Assembly: GCF_027744825.2 (NCBI RefSeq)
Contig: NC_071351.1
Location: forward strand, 18,861,001 to 18,925,000
From: Synchiropus splendidus
Lineage: Eukaryota; Chordata; Actinopteri; Syngnathiformes; Callionymidae
Reading direction: 5' to 3'
Length of the DNA stretch: 64,000 nt
Shown here piece by piece: positions 1 through 11,278 of this stretch. A program made the translations under genes and the position numbers. The stretch's first letter is position 1, and every line of letters begins with the position of its first letter. Under the pieces are notes generated by a model, which was given only the letters and a program-made list of their open reading frames with translations, did not search any database and had not been told where the DNA came from.

Positions 1-188
1 CAGCCTGAGATAAGGTGGGTTTCGGAACGCCAAACATAAAAGTGTTAATAACTTTGGAAAAACACTTCAGACAGTTTAGATTTGATGTGCAACTACTAGA
101 AAGACCCTTTCTGCTATAGTGGGAGGTTAAAATTTCATGTTCTGAAGCTTTCCTGAAAAGTTATGTCACAATGCACAAAAACGCTTTT

Positions 189-376
189 CAGCCTGAGATA
201 AGGTGGGTTTCGGAACGCCAAACATAAAAGTGTTGATAACTTTTGAAAAACACTTCAGACAGCTTAGATTTGATGTGCAACTACTAGAAAGACCCTTTCT
301 GCTATAGTGGGAGGTTAAAATTTCATGTTCTGAAGCTTCCCTGAAAAGTTATGGCACAATGCACAAAAACGCTTTT
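189..376 (+). repeat. Reference monomer, class P
   Basis: Class P is marked by T56 (ACTTTTGAAA) with C75 (CAGCTT), while A92 and C151 are as in Q. It normally follows T and precedes Q. A sub-form with C160 (GAAAACTTATGG) is seen at 13.2 kb, then throughout about 16.4-25.9 kb and 48.3-63.9 kb, but not in 1-13 kb or 26-48 kb. It therefore marks a regional domain. A further variant, G54 (AACTGTTG), occurs at 1746 and again at 29568. Confidence 0.9.
236..352. repeat. Long-range inverted repeat within the monomer (offsets 48-56 and 156-164)
   Basis: ATAACTTTT (236-244) and its reverse complement AAAAGTTAT (344-352) lie 99 bp apart in class P. Other classes keep 8 of the 9 pairs because base 56 is G or C. 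The arms enclose inverted repeat 2 and most of the palindrome. This may be a relic of how the monomer arose, or chance in an AT-rich sequence. Confidence 0.6.
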
Positions 377-415
377 CAGCCTGAGATAAGGTGGGTTTCG
401 GAACGCCAAACATAA

Positions 416-443
416 AAGTGTTGATAACTTTGGAAAAACACTT
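416..443. repeat. Inverted repeat 1 in the reference monomer (offsets 40-67)
   Basis: Perfect 7-bp arms AAGTGTT (416-422) and AACACTT (437-443) flank a 14-bp spacer. Most of the class variation (47, 54, 56) lies in the spacer, while the arms are almost unchanged across the array. In S monomers the spacer holds the 8-bp palindrome TTTCGAAA. Exceptions include T* monomers, where A64 to T breaks the right arm, and 26175 and 63963, where T45 becomes C. Confidence 0.85.
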
Positions 444-467
444 CAGACAGTTTAGATTTGATGTGCA

Positions 468-496
468 ACTACTAGAAAGACCCTTTCTGCTATAGT
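468..496. repeat. Inverted repeat 2 / hairpin-capable dyad (offsets 92-120)
   Basis: The core is AGAAAG (474-479), loop ACC, then CTTTCT (483-488), a perfect 6-bp stem with a 3-base loop. An alternative, longer fold pairs ACTA (468-471) with TAGT (493-496) and TAG (473-475) with CTA (490-492). This is the strongest local dyad in the monomer. The core is altered in only a few monomers (10820, 12887, 38080, 38456, 40711, 42968, 43344, 45599). C92 in class S removes the outermost pair of the longer fold. Confidence 0.85.
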
Positions 497-519
497 GGGA
501 GGTTAAAATTTCATGTTCT

Positions 520-527
520 GAAGCTTC
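520..527. repeat. Palindrome GAAGCTTC with a HindIII site (offsets 144-151)
   Basis: An 8-bp perfect palindrome occurs in C151 classes (P, Q, R, S). T151 classes (T, R') keep only the inner AAGCTT. I saw no monomer that lost AAGCTT, so HindIII should reduce the array to 188-bp units. Confidence 0.85.
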
Positions 528-2820
528 CCTGAAAAGTTATGGCACAATGCACAAAAACGCTTTTCAGCCTGAGATAAGGTGGGTTTCGGAACGACAAACA
601 TAAAAGTGTTAATAACTTTGGAAAAACACTTCAGACAGTTTAGATTTGATGTGCAACTACTAGAAAGACCCTTTCTGCTATAGTGGGAGGTTAAAATTTC
701 ATGTTCTGAAGCTTCCCTGAAAAGTTATGGCACAATGCACAAAAACGCTTTTCAGCCTGAGATAAGGTGGGTTTCGGAACGCCAAACATAAAAGTGTTGA
801 TAACTTTCGAAAAACACTTCAGAGAGCTTAGATTTGATGTGCACCTACTAGAAAGACCCTTTCTGCTATAGTGGGAGGTTAAAATTTCATGTTCTGAAGC
901 TTCCCTGAAAAGTTATGGCACAATGCGTAAAAACGCTTTTCAGCCTGAGATAAGGTGGGTTTCGGAACGCCAAACATAATAGTGTTGATAACTTTGGAAA
1001 AACACTTCAGACAGTTTAGATTTGATGTGCAACTACTAGAAAGACCCTTTCTGCTATAGTGGGAGGTTAAAATTTCATGTTCTGAAGCTTCCCTGAAAAG
1101 TTAAGGCACAATGCACAAAAACGCTTTTCAGCCTGAGATAAGGTGTGTTTCGGAACGCCAAACATAAAAGTGTTAATAACTTTGGAAAAACACTTCAGAC
1201 AGTTTAGATTTGATGTGCAACTACTAGAAAGACCCTTTCTGCTATAGTGGGAGGTTAAAATTTCATGTTCTGAAGCTTTCATGAAAAGTTATGGCACAAT
1301 GCACAAAAACGCTTTTCAGCCTGAGATAAGGTGGGTTTCGGAACGCCAAACATAAAAGTGTTGATAACTTTCGAAAAACACTTCAGAGAGCTTAGATTTG
1401 ATGTGCACCTACTAGAAAGACCCTTTCTGCTATAGTGGGAGGTTAAAATTTCATGTTCTGAAGCTTCCCTGAAAAGTTATGGCACAATGCGTAAAAACGC
1501 TTTTCAGCCTGAGATAAGGTGGGTTTCGGAACGCCAAACATAAAAGTGTTGATAACTTTGGAAAAACACTTCAGACAGTTTAGATTTGATGTGCAACTAC
1601 TAGAAAGACCCTTTCTGCTATAGTGGGAGGTTAAAATTTCATGTTCTGAAGCTTTCCTGAAAAGTTATGGCACAATGCACAAAAACGCTTTTCAGCCTGA
1701 GATAAGGTGGGTTTCGGAACGCCAAACATAAAAGTGTTGATAACTGTTGAAAAACACTTCAGACAGCTTAGATTTGATGTGCAACTACTAGAAAGACCCT
1801 TTCTGCTATAGTGGGAGGTTAAAATTTCATGTTCTGAAGCTTCCCTGAAAAGTTATGGCACAATGCACAAAAACGCTTTTCAGCCTGAGATAAGGTGGGT
1901 TTCGGAACGCCAAACATAAAAGTGTTGATAACTTTCGAAAAACACTTCAGACAGCTTAGATTTGATGTGCACCTACTAGAAAGACCCTTTCTGCTATAGT
2001 GGGAGGTTAAAATTTCATGTTCTGAAGCTTCCCTGAAAAGTTATGGCACAATGCGTAAAAACGCTTTTCAGCCTGAGATAAGGTGGGTTTCGGAACGCCA
2101 AACATAAAAGTGTTGATAACTTTGGAAAAACACTTCAGACAGTTTAGATTTGATGTGCAACTACTAGAAAGACCCTTTCTGCTATAGTGGGAGGTTAAAA
2201 TTTCATGTTCTGAAGCTTCCCTGAAAAGTTATGGCACAATGCGTAAAAACGCTTTTCAGCCTGAGATAAGGTGGGTTTCGGAACGCCAAACATAAAAGTG
2301 TTAATAACTTTGGAAAAACACTTCAGACAGTTTAGATTTGATGTGCAACTACTAGAAAGACCCTTTCTGCTATAGTGGGAGGTTAAAATTTCATGTTCTG
2401 AAGCTTCCCTGAAAAGTTATGGCACAATGCACAAAAACGCTTTTCAGCCTGAGATAAGGTTGGTTTCGGAACGCCAAACATAAAAGTGTTAATAACTTTG
2501 GAAAAACACTTCAGACAGTTTAGATTTGATGTGCAACTACTAGAAAGACCCTTTCTGCTATAGTGGGAGGTTAAAATTTCATGTTCTGAAGCTTTCCTGA
2601 AAAGTTATGGCACAATGCACAAAAACGCTTTTCAGCCTGAGATAAGGTGGGTTTCGGAACGCCAAACATAAAAGTGTTGATAACTTTCGAAAAACACTTC
2701 AGAGAGCTTAGATTTGATGTGCACCTACTAGAAAGACCCTTTCTGCTATAGTGGGAGGTTAAAATTTCATGTTCTGAAGCTTCCCTGAAAAGTTATGGCA
2801 CAATGCGTAAAAACGCTTTT

Positions 2821-3008
2821 CAGCCTGAGATAAGGTGGGTTTCGGAACGCCAAACATAAAAGTGTTGATAACTTTGGAAAAACACTTCAGACAGTTTAGA
2901 TTTGATGTGCAACTACTAGAAAGACCCTTTCTGCTATAGTGGGAGGTTAAAATTTCATGTTCTGAAGCTTTCCTGAAAAGTTATGGCACAATGCACAAAA
3001 ACGCTTTT
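2821..3008 (+). repeat. Reference monomer, class T
   Basis: Class T is Q with T151 (AAGCTTTCCTGAAAAG), which shortens the 8-bp palindrome GAAGCTTC at 144-151 to AAGCTT. It usually follows S and precedes P, and is doubled (T-T) in places such as 36471-36846. Confidence 0.9.
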
Positions 3009-3384
3009 CAGCCTGAGATAAGGTGGGTTTCGGAACGCCAAACATAAAAGTGTTGATAACTTTTGAAAAACACTTCAGACAGCTTAGATTTGATGTGCAA
3101 CTACTAGAAAGACCCTTTCTGCTATAGTGGGAGGTTAAAATTTCATGTTCTGAAGCTTCCCTGAAAAGTTATGGCACAATGCACAAAAACGCTTTTCAGC
3201 CTGAGATAAGGTGGGTTTCGGAACGCCAAACATAAAAGTGTTGATAACTTTGGAAAAACACTTCAGACAGTTTAGATTTGATGTGCAACTACTAGAAAGA
3301 CCCTTTCTGCTATAGTGGGAGGTTAAAATTTCATGTTCTGAAGCTTCCCTGAAAAGTTATGGCACAATGCACAAAAACGCTTTT

Positions 3385-3572
3385 CAGCCTGAGATAAGGT
3401 GGGTTTCGGAACGCCAAACATAAAAGTGTTAATAACTTTGGAAAAACACTTCAGACAGTTTAGATTTGATGTGCAACTACTAGAAAGACCCTTTCTGCTA
3501 TAGTGGGAGGTTAAAATTTCATGTTCTGAAGCTTCCCTGAAAAGTTATGGCACAATGCACAAAAACGCTTTT
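3385..3572 (+). repeat. Reference monomer, class R
   Basis: Class R equals Q except for A47 (GTTAATAAC instead of GTTGATAAC). It usually closes a higher-order unit, directly before an S monomer. It is frequent at 1-15 kb and 26-48 kb and sparse at 16-26 kb and 48-64 kb. Sub-forms are R' (A153), Rc (C83) and an R with T151 (for example 11467-11654). Confidence 0.9.
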
Positions 3573-3760
3573 CAGCCTGAGATAAGGTGGGTTTCGGAAC
3601 GCCAAACATAAAAGTGTTGATAACTTTCGAAAAACACTTCAGAGAGCTTAGATTTGATGTGCACCTACTAGAAAGACCCTTTCTGCTATAGTGGGAGGTT
3701 AAAATTTCATGTTCTGAAGCTTCCCTGAAAAGTTATGGCACAATGCGTAAAAACGCTTTT
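3573..3760 (+). repeat. Reference monomer, class S
   Basis: Class S is the most divergent common class. It has C56 giving the palindrome TTTCGAAA, G72 (AGAGAG), C75, C92 (GCACCTACT), C151 and GCGTAA at 173-178. It has five CpG sites where other classes have three, and it carries a BstBI site (TTCGAA) that P, Q, R and T lack. S opens most higher-order units. S' differs by C72 (ACAGCTT), for example at 1881-2068. From 15.8 kb (copy 1) and 45.9 kb (copy 2) rightward many S monomers also have C94 (GCACCCACT). Confidence 0.92.
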
Positions 3761-3948
3761 CAGCCTGAGATAAGGTGGGTTTCGGAACGCCAAACATAAA
3801 AGTGTTGATAACTTTGGAAAAACACTTCAGACAGTTTAGATTTGATGTGCAACTACTAGAAAGACCCTTTCTGCTATAGTGGGAGGTTAAAATTTCATGT
3901 TCTGAAGCTTCCCTGAAAAGTTATGGCACAATGCACAAAAACGCTTTT

Positions 3949-4136
3949 CAGCCTGAGATAAGGTGGGTTTCGGAACGCCAAACATAAAAGTGTTAATAAC
4001 TTTGGAAAAACACTTCAGACAGTTTAGATTTGATGTGCAACTACTAGAAAGACCCTTTCTGCTATAGTGGGAGGTTAAAATTTCATGTTCTGAAGCTTTC
4101 ATGAAAAGTTATGGCACAATGCACAAAAACGCTTTT
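3949..4136 (+). repeat. Reference monomer, class R' (TTTCAT variant)
   Basis: R' is an R monomer with T151 and A153 (CTTTCATGAAAAG). The A153 change creates an ATG on the minus strand and is the reason short open frames appear around these monomers. R' follows Q and precedes S in the recurring S-Q-R' trio. Copies lie at 1129, 3949, 14099, 26695, 28951, 31583, 39291, 44179 and 46811. One Q-like monomer at 5829 carries the same A153, and looks like a Q/R' chimera. Confidence 0.9.
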
Positions 4137-6580
4137 CAGCCTGAGATATGGTGGGTTTCGGAACGCCAAACATAAAAGTGTTGATAACTTTCGAAAAACA
4201 CTTCAGAGAGCTTAGATTTGATGTGCACCTACTAGAAAGACCCTTTCTGCTATAGTGGGAGGTTAAAATTTCATGTTCTGAAGCTTCCCTGAAAAGTTAT
4301 GGCACAATGCGTAAAAACGCTTTTCAGCCTGAGATAAGGTGGGTTTCGGAACGCCAAACATAAAAGTGTTGATAACTTTGGAAAAACACTTCAGACAGTT
4401 TAGATTTGATGTGCAACTACTAGAAAGACCCTTTCTGCTATAGTGGGAGGTTAAAATTTCATGTTCTGAAGCTTTCCTGAAAAGTTATGGCACAATGCAC
4501 AAAAACGCTTTTCAGCCTGAGATAAGGTGGGTTTCGGAACGCCAAACATAAAAGTGTTGATAACTTTTGAAAAACACTTCAGACAGCTTAGATTTGATGT
4601 GCAACTACTAGAAAGACCCTTTCTGCTATAGTGGGAGGTTAAAATTTCATGTTCTGAAGCTTCCCTGAAAAGTTATGGCACAATGCACAAAAACGCTTTT
4701 CAGCCTGAGATAAGGTGGGTTTCGGAACGCCAAACATAAAAGTGTTGATAACTTTCGAAAAACACTTCAGAGAGCTTAGATTTGATGTGCACCTACTAGA
4801 AAGACCCTTTCTGCTATAGTGGGAGGTTAAAATTTCATGTTCTGAAGCTTCCCTGAAAAGTTATGGCACAATGCGTAAAACCGCTTTTCAGCCTGAGATA
4901 AGGTGGGTTTCGGAACGCCAAACATAAAAGTGTTGATAACTTTGGAAAAACACTTCAGACAGTTTAGATTTGATGTGCAACTACTAGAAAGACCCTTTCT
5001 GCTATAGTGGGAGGTTAAAATTTCATGTTCTGAAGCTTTCCTGAAAAGTTATGGCACAATGCACAAAAACGCTTTTCAGCCTGAGATAAGGTGGGTTTCG
5101 GAACGCCAAACATAAAAGTGTTGATAACTTTTGAAAAACACTTCAGACAGCTTAGATTTGATGTGCAACTACTAGAAAGACCCTTTCTGCTATAGTGGGA
5201 GGTTAAAATTTCATGTTCTGAAGCTTCCCTGAAAAGTTATGGCACAATGCACAAAAACGCTTTTCAGCCTGAGATAAGGTGGGTTTCGGAACGCCAAACA
5301 TAAAAGTGTTGATAACTTTGGAAAAACACTTCAGACAGTTTAGATTTGATGTGCAACTACTAGAAAGACCCTTTCTGCTATAGTGGGAGGTTAAAATTTC
5401 ATGTTCTGAAGCTTCCCTGAAAAGTTATGGCACAATGCACAAAAACGCTTTTCAGCCTGAGATAAGGTGGGTTTCGGAACGCCAAACATAAAAGTGTTAA
5501 TAACTTTGGAAAAACACTTCAGACAGTTTAGATTTGATGTGCAACTACTAGAAAGACCCTTTCTGCTATAGTGGGAGGTTAAAATTTCATGTTCTGAAGC
5601 TTCCCTGAAAAGTTATGGCACAATGCACAAAAACGCTTTTCAGCCTGAGATAAGGTGGGTTTCGGAACGCCAAACATAAAAGTGTTGATAACTTTCGAAA
5701 AACACTTCAGAGAGCTTAGATTTGATGTGCACCTACTAGAAAGACCCTTTCTGCTATAGTGGGAGGTTAAAATTTCATGTTCTGAAGCTTCCCTGAAAAG
5801 TTATGGCACAATGCGTAAAAACGCTTTTCAGCCTGAGATAAGGTGGGTTTCGGAACGCCAAACATAAAAGTGTTGATAACTTTGGAAAAACACTTCAAAC
5901 AGTTTAGATTTGATGTGCAACTACTAGAAAGACCCTTTCTGCTATAGTGGGAGGTTAAAATTTCATGTTCTGAAGCTTTCATGAAAAGTTATGGCACAAT
6001 GCACAAAAACGCTTTTCAGCCTGAGATAAGGTGGGTTTCGGAACGCCAAACATAAAAGTGTTGATAACTTTCGAAAAACACTTCAGAGAGCTTAGATTTG
6101 ATGTGCACCTACTAGAAAGACCCTTTCTGCTATAGTGGGAGGTTAAAATTTCATGTTCTGAAGCTTCCCTGAAAAGTTATGGCACAATGCGTAAAAACGC
6201 TTTTCAGCCTGAGATAAGGTGGGTTTTGGAACGCCAAACATAAAAGTGTTGATAACTTTGGAAAAACACTTCAGACAGTTTAGATTTGATGTGCAACTAC
6301 TAGAAAGACCCTTTCTGCTATAGTGGGAGGTTAAAATTTCATGTTCTGAAGCTTTCCTGAAAAGTTATGGCACAATGCACAAAAACGCTTTTCAGCCTTA
6401 GATAAGGTGGGTTTCGGAACGCCAAACATAAAAGTGTTGATAACTTTTGAAAAACACTTCAGACAGCTTAGATTTGATGTGCAACTACTAGAAAGACCCT
6501 TTCTGCTATAGTGGGAGGTTAAAATTTCATGTTCTGAAGCTTCCCTGAAAAGTTATGGCACAATGCACAAAAACGCTTTT

Positions 6581-6768
6581 CAGCCTGAGATAAGGTGGGT
6601 TTCGGAACGCCAAACATAAAAGTGTTGATAACTTTCGAAAAACACTTCAGACAGCTTAGATTTGATGTGCACCTACTAGAAAGACCCTTTCTGCTATAGT
6701 GGGAGGTTAAAATTTCATGTTCTGAAGCTTCCCTGAAAAGTTATGGCACAATGCACAAAAACGCTTTT
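6581..6768 (+). repeat. Chimeric S'/R monomer (two-monomer loss in copy 1)
   Basis: The monomer is S' on the left (C56, C75, C92) but ends in GCACAA like R or Q instead of GCGTAA. Copy 2 has S' (34215), Q (34403), R (34591) and Rc (34779) here, whereas copy 1 goes straight to Rc (6769). The displacement changes from 147 to 149 monomers at this point. Confidence 0.72.
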
Positions 6769-9700
6769 CAGCCTGAGATAAGGTGGGTTTCGGAACGCCA
6801 AACATAAAAGTGTTAATAACTTTGGAAAAACACTTCAGACAGTTTAGATTCGATGTGCAACTACTAGAAAGACCCTTTCTGCTATAGTGGGAGGTTAAAA
6901 TTTCATGTTCTGAAGCTTCCCTGAAAAGTTATGGCACAATGCACAAAAACGCTTTTCAGCCTGAGAGAAGGTGGGTTTCGGAACGCCAAACATAAAAGTG
7001 TTGATAACTTTCGAAAAACACTTCAGACAGCTTAGATTTGATGTGCACCTACTAGAAAGACCCTTTCTGCTATAGTGGAAGGTTAAAATTTCATGTTCTG
7101 AAGCTTCCCTGAAAAGTTATGGCACAATGCACAAAAACGCTTTTCAGCCTGAGATAAGGTGGGTTTCGGAACGCCAAACATAAAAGTGTTGATAACTTTG
7201 GAAAAACACTTCAGACAGTTTAGATTTGATGTGCAACTACTAGAAAGACCCTTTCTGCTATAGTGGGAGGTTAAAATTTCATGTTCTGAAGCTTCCCTGA
7301 AAAGTTATGGCACAATGCGTAAAAACGCTTTTCAGCCTGAGATAAGGTGGGTTTCGGAACGCCAAACATAAAAGTGTTGATAACTTTGGAAAAACACTTC
7401 AGACAGTTTAGATTTGATGTGCAACTACTAGAAAGACCCTTTCTGCTATAGTGGGAGGTTAAAATTTCATGTTCTGAAGCTTCCCTGAAAAGTTATGGCA
7501 CAATGCACAAAAACGCTTTTCAGCCTGAGATAAGGTGGGTTTCGGAACGCCAAACATAAAAGTGTTGATAACTTTCGAAAAACACTTCAGAGAGCTTAGA
7601 TTTGATGTGCACCTACTAGAAAGACCCTTTCTGCTATAGTGGGAGGTTAAAATTTCATGTTCTGAAGCTTCCCTGAAAAGTTATGGCACAATGCGTAAAA
7701 ACGCTTTTCAGCCTGAGATAAGGTGGGTTTCGGAACGCCAAACATAAAAGTGTTGATAACTTTGGAAAAACACTTCAGACAGTTTAGATTTGATGTGCAA
7801 CTACTAGAAAGACCCTTTCTGCTATAGTGGGAGGTTAAAATTTCATGTTCTGAAGCTTTCCTGAAAAGTTATGGCACAATGCACAAAAACGCTTTTCAGC
7901 CTGAGATAAGGTGGGTTTCGGAACGCCAAACATAAAAGTGTTGATAACTTTTGAAAAACACTTCAGACAGCTTAGATTTGATGTGCAACTACTAGAAAGA
8001 CCCTTTCTGCTATAGTGGGAGGTTAAAATTTCATGTTCTGAAGCTTCCCTGAAAAGTTATGGCACAATGCACAAAAACGCTTTTCAGCCTGAGATAAGGT
8101 GGGTTTCGGAACGCCAAACATAAAAGTGTTGATAACTTTGGAAAAACACTTCAGACAGTTTAGATTTGATGTGCAACTACTAGAAAGACCCTTTCTGCTA
8201 TAGTGGGAGGTTAAAATTTCATGTTCTGAAGCTTCCCTGAAAAGTTATGGCACAATGCACAAAAACGCTTTTCAGCCTGAGATAAGGTGGGTTTCGGAAC
8301 GCCAAACATAAAAGTGTTAATAACTTTGGAAAAACACTTCAGACAGTTTAGATTTGATGTGCAACTACTAGAAAGACCCTTTCTGCTATAGTGGGAGGTT
8401 AAAATTTCATGTTCTGAAGCTTCCCTGAAAAGTTATGGCACAATGCACAAAAACGCTTTTCAGCCTGAGATAAGGTGGGTTTCGGAACGCCAAACATAAA
8501 AGTGTTGATAACTTTCGAAAAACACTTCAGAGAGCTTAGATTTGATGTGCACCTACTAGAAAGACCCTTTCTGCTATAGTGGGAGGTTAAAATTTCATGT
8601 TCTGAAGCTTCCCTGAAAAGTTATGGCACAATGCGTAAAAACGCTTTTCAGCCTGAGATAAGGTGGGTTTCGGAACGCCAAACATAAAAGTGTTGATAAC
8701 TTTGGAAAAACACTTCAGACAGTTTAGATTTGATGTGCAACTACTAGAAAGACCCTTTCTGCTATAGTGGGAGGTTAAAATTTCATGTTCTGAAGCTTCC
8801 CTGAAAAGTTATGGCACAATGCGTAAAAACGCTTTTCAGCCTGAGATAAGGTGGGTTTCGGAACGCCAAACATAAAAGTGTTGATAACTTTGGAAAAACA
8901 CTTCAGACAGTTTAGATTTGATGTGCAACTACTAGAAAGACCCTTTCTGCTATAGTGGGAGGTTAAAATTTCATGTTCTGAAGCTTTCCTGAAAAGTTAT
9001 GGCACAATGCACAAAAACGCTTTTCAGCCTGAGATAAGGTGGGTTTCGGAACGCCAAACATAAAAGTGTTGATAACTTTGGAAAAACACTTCAGACAGTT
9101 TAGATTTGATGTGCAACTACTAGAAAGACCCTTTCTGCTATAGTGGGAGGTTAAAATTTCATGTTCTGAAGCTTTCCTGAAAAGTTATGGCACAATGCAC
9201 AAAAACGCTTTTCAGCCTGAGATAAGGTGGGTTTCGGAACGCCAAACATAAAAGTGTTGATAACTTTTGAAAAACACTTCAGACAGCTTAGATTTGATGT
9301 GCAACTACTAGAAAGACCCTTTCTGCTATAGTGGGAGGTTAAAATTTCATGTTCTGAAGCTTCCCTGAAAAGTTATGGCACAATGCACAAAAACGCTTTT
9401 CAGCCTGAGATAAGGTGGGTTTCGGAACGCCAAACATAAAAGTGTTGATAACTTTGGAAAAACACTTCAGACAGTTTAGATTTGATGTGCAACTACTAGA
9501 AAGACCCTTTCTGCTATAGTGGGAGGTTAAAATTTCATGTTCTGAAGCTTCCCTGAAAAGTTATGGCACAATGCACAAAAACGCTTTTCAGCCTGAGATA
9601 AGGTGGGTTTCGGAACGCCAAACATAAAAGTGTTGATAACTTTGGAAAAACACTTCAGACAGTTTAGATTTGATGTGCAACTACTAGAAAGACCCTTTCT

Positions 9701-9964
9701 GCTATAGTGGGAGGTTAAAATTTCATGTTCTGAAGCTTCCCTGAAAAGTTATGGCACAATGCACAAAAACGCTTTTCAGCCTGAGATAAGGTGGGTTTCG
9801 GAACGCCAAACATAAAAGTGTTGATAACTTTCGAAAAACACTTCAGAGAGCTTAGATTTGATGTGCACCTACTAGAAAGACCCTTTCTGCTATAGTGGGA
9901 GGTTAAAATTTCATGTTCTGAAGCTTCCCTGAAAAGTTATGGCACAATGCGTAAAAACGCTTTT

Positions 9965-10150
9965 CAGCCTGAGATAAGGTGGGTTTCGGAACGCCAAACA
10001 TAAAAGTGTTGATAACTTTGGAAAAACACTTCAGACAGTTTAGATTTGATGTGCAACTACTAGAAAGACCCTTTCTGCTATAGTGGGAGGTTAAAAACAT
10101 GTTCTGAAGCTTTCCTGAAAAGTTATGGCACATTGCACAAAAACGCTTTT
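9965..10150 (+). repeat. 186-bp monomer, the only length variant in the window
   Basis: TTAAAATTTCATG is replaced by TTAAAAACATG at 10091-10101, a net loss of 2 bp around 10097. The monomer also has a private A171 to T (CACATTGCAC) near 10133. All monomers before it start at 188n+1 and all after it at 188n-1. The loss makes the monomer a multiple of 3, which is why a longer open frame (minus strand, 9903-10187) exists only here. It corresponds to the Q monomer at 37599 in the second long block, which is full length, so the deletion looks younger than the block duplication. Confidence 0.95.
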
Positions 10151-11090
10151 CAGCCTGAGATAAGGTGGGTTTCGGAACGCCAAACATAAAAGTGTTGATA
10201 ACTTTGGAAAAACACTTCAGACAGTTTAGATTTGATGTGCAACTACTAGAAAGACCCTTTCTGCTATAGTGGGAGGTTAAAATTTCATGTTCTGAAGCTT
10301 TCCTGAAAAGTTATGGCACAATGCACAAAAACGCTTTTCAGCCTGAGATAAGGTGGGTTTCGGAACGCCAAACATAAAAGTGTTGATAACTTTCGAAAAA
10401 CACTTCAGAGAGCTTAGATTTGATGTGCACCTACTAGAAAGACCCTTTCTGCTATAGTGGGAGGTTAAAATTTCATGTTCTGAAGCTTCCCTGAAAAGTT
10501 ATGGCACAATGCGTAAAAACGCTTTTCAGCCTGAGATAAGGTGGGTTTCGGAACGCCAAACATAAAAGTGTTGATAACTTTGGAAAAACACTTCAGACAG
10601 TTTAGATTTGATGTGCAACTACTAGAAAGACCCTTTCTGCTATAGTGGGAGGTTAAAATTTCATGTTCTGAAGCTTTCCTGAAAAGTTATGGCACAATGC
10701 ACAAAAACGCTTTTCAGCCTGAGATAAGGTGGGTTTCGGAACGCCAAACATAAAAGTGTTGATAACTTTTGAAAAACACTTCAGACAGCTTAGATTTGAT
10801 GTGCAACTACTAGAAAGACGCTTTCTGCTATAGTGGGAGGTTAAAATTTCATGTTCTGAAGCTTCCCTGAAAAGTTATGGCACAATGCACAAAAACGCTT
10901 TTCAGCCTGAGATAAGGTGGGTTTCGGAACGCCAAACATAAAAGTGTTGATAACTTTGGAAAAACACTTCAGACAGTTTAGATTTGATGTGCAACTACTA
11001 GAAAGACCCTTTCTGCTATAGTGGGAGGTTAAAATTTCATGTTCTGAAGCTTCCCTGAAAAGTTATGGCACAATGCACAAAAACGCTTTT

Positions 11091-11278
11091 CAGCCTGAGA
11101 TAAGGTGGGTTTCGGAACGCCAAACATAAAAGTGTTAATAACTTTGGAAAAACACTTCAGACAGTTTAGATTTGATGTGCAACTACTAGAAAGACCCTTT
11201 CTGCTATAGTGGGAGGTTAAAATTTCATGTTCTGAAGCTTCCCTGAAAAGTTATGGCACAATGCGTAAAAACGCTTTT
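11091..11278 (+). repeat. Chimeric R/S monomer (one-monomer loss in copy 1)
   Basis: The left part is R (A47, G56, T75, A92) and the end is GCGTAA, which is normal only for S. Copy 2 has separate R (38727) and S (38915) monomers here. The displacement changes from 147 to 148 monomers. The exchange falls between offsets 95 and 174. Confidence 0.75.

Larger units (their letters stand above)
377..564 (+). repeat. Reference monomer, class Q (majority form)
   Basis: Class Q carries G47 (GATAAC), G56 (TTTGG), C72, T75 (CAGTTT), A92, T94, C151 (CTTCCC) and GCACAA at 173-178, counting from the C of CAGCCTGAG. It looks closest to the overall consensus and serves here as the coordinate standard. It occurs throughout the array, usually after P or S and often in pairs (Q-Q) in the right half of each long block. 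Confidence 0.93.
2633..4136 (+). repeat. 8-monomer higher-order unit S-T-P-Q-R-S-Q-R' (1,504 bp)
   Basis: The eight successive monomers start at 2633 (S), 2821 (T), 3009 (P), 3197 (Q), 3385 (R), 3573 (S), 3761 (Q) and 3949 (R'). The unit is a 5-mer (S-T-P-Q-R) joined to a 3-mer (S-Q-R'). The same order recurs at 30267-31770. Partial or rearranged versions of the 5-mer and 3-mer make up most of 1-15 kb and 26-48 kb. Confidence 0.85.

Noticed and set aside
35..42. CATAAAAG as a TATA-like element
   Set aside because: It is one mismatch from a TATA box in an AT-rich repeat, present hundreds of times, with no start site, coding region or RNA gene downstream.
50..66. CENP-B box candidates in the TTTCGGAACG (all classes) and TTTCGAAAAACACTTC (class S) stretches
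   Set aside because: Against the fixed bases TTCG-A-CGGG the best match is 6 of 9 in class S and 4 of 9 elsewhere, with the GGG end missing. That is not a credible functional box.
98..112. AGAAAG-ACC-CTTTCT hairpin as a transcription terminator or small-RNA gene
   Set aside because: The stem is short, A/T-rich and not followed by a T-run. It occurs in nearly every monomer with no transcription unit. It is better described as a satellite dyad.
1067..1282. Minus-strand 71-residue open frame beginning MKASEHEIL, with near-identical copies at 3887, 5767, 14037, 26633, 28889, 31521, 39229, 44117 and 46749
   Set aside because: It spans just over one monomer and exists only where A153 makes an ATG on the minus strand. 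188 is not a multiple of 3, so the frame shifts at each repeat. No domain, leader or codon signal is visible. It is a by-product of the satellite.
9903..10187. Minus-strand 94-residue open frame
   Set aside because: It is longer only because the 186-bp monomer preserves frame. The two halves are the same repeat read twice, and nothing suggests a protein.
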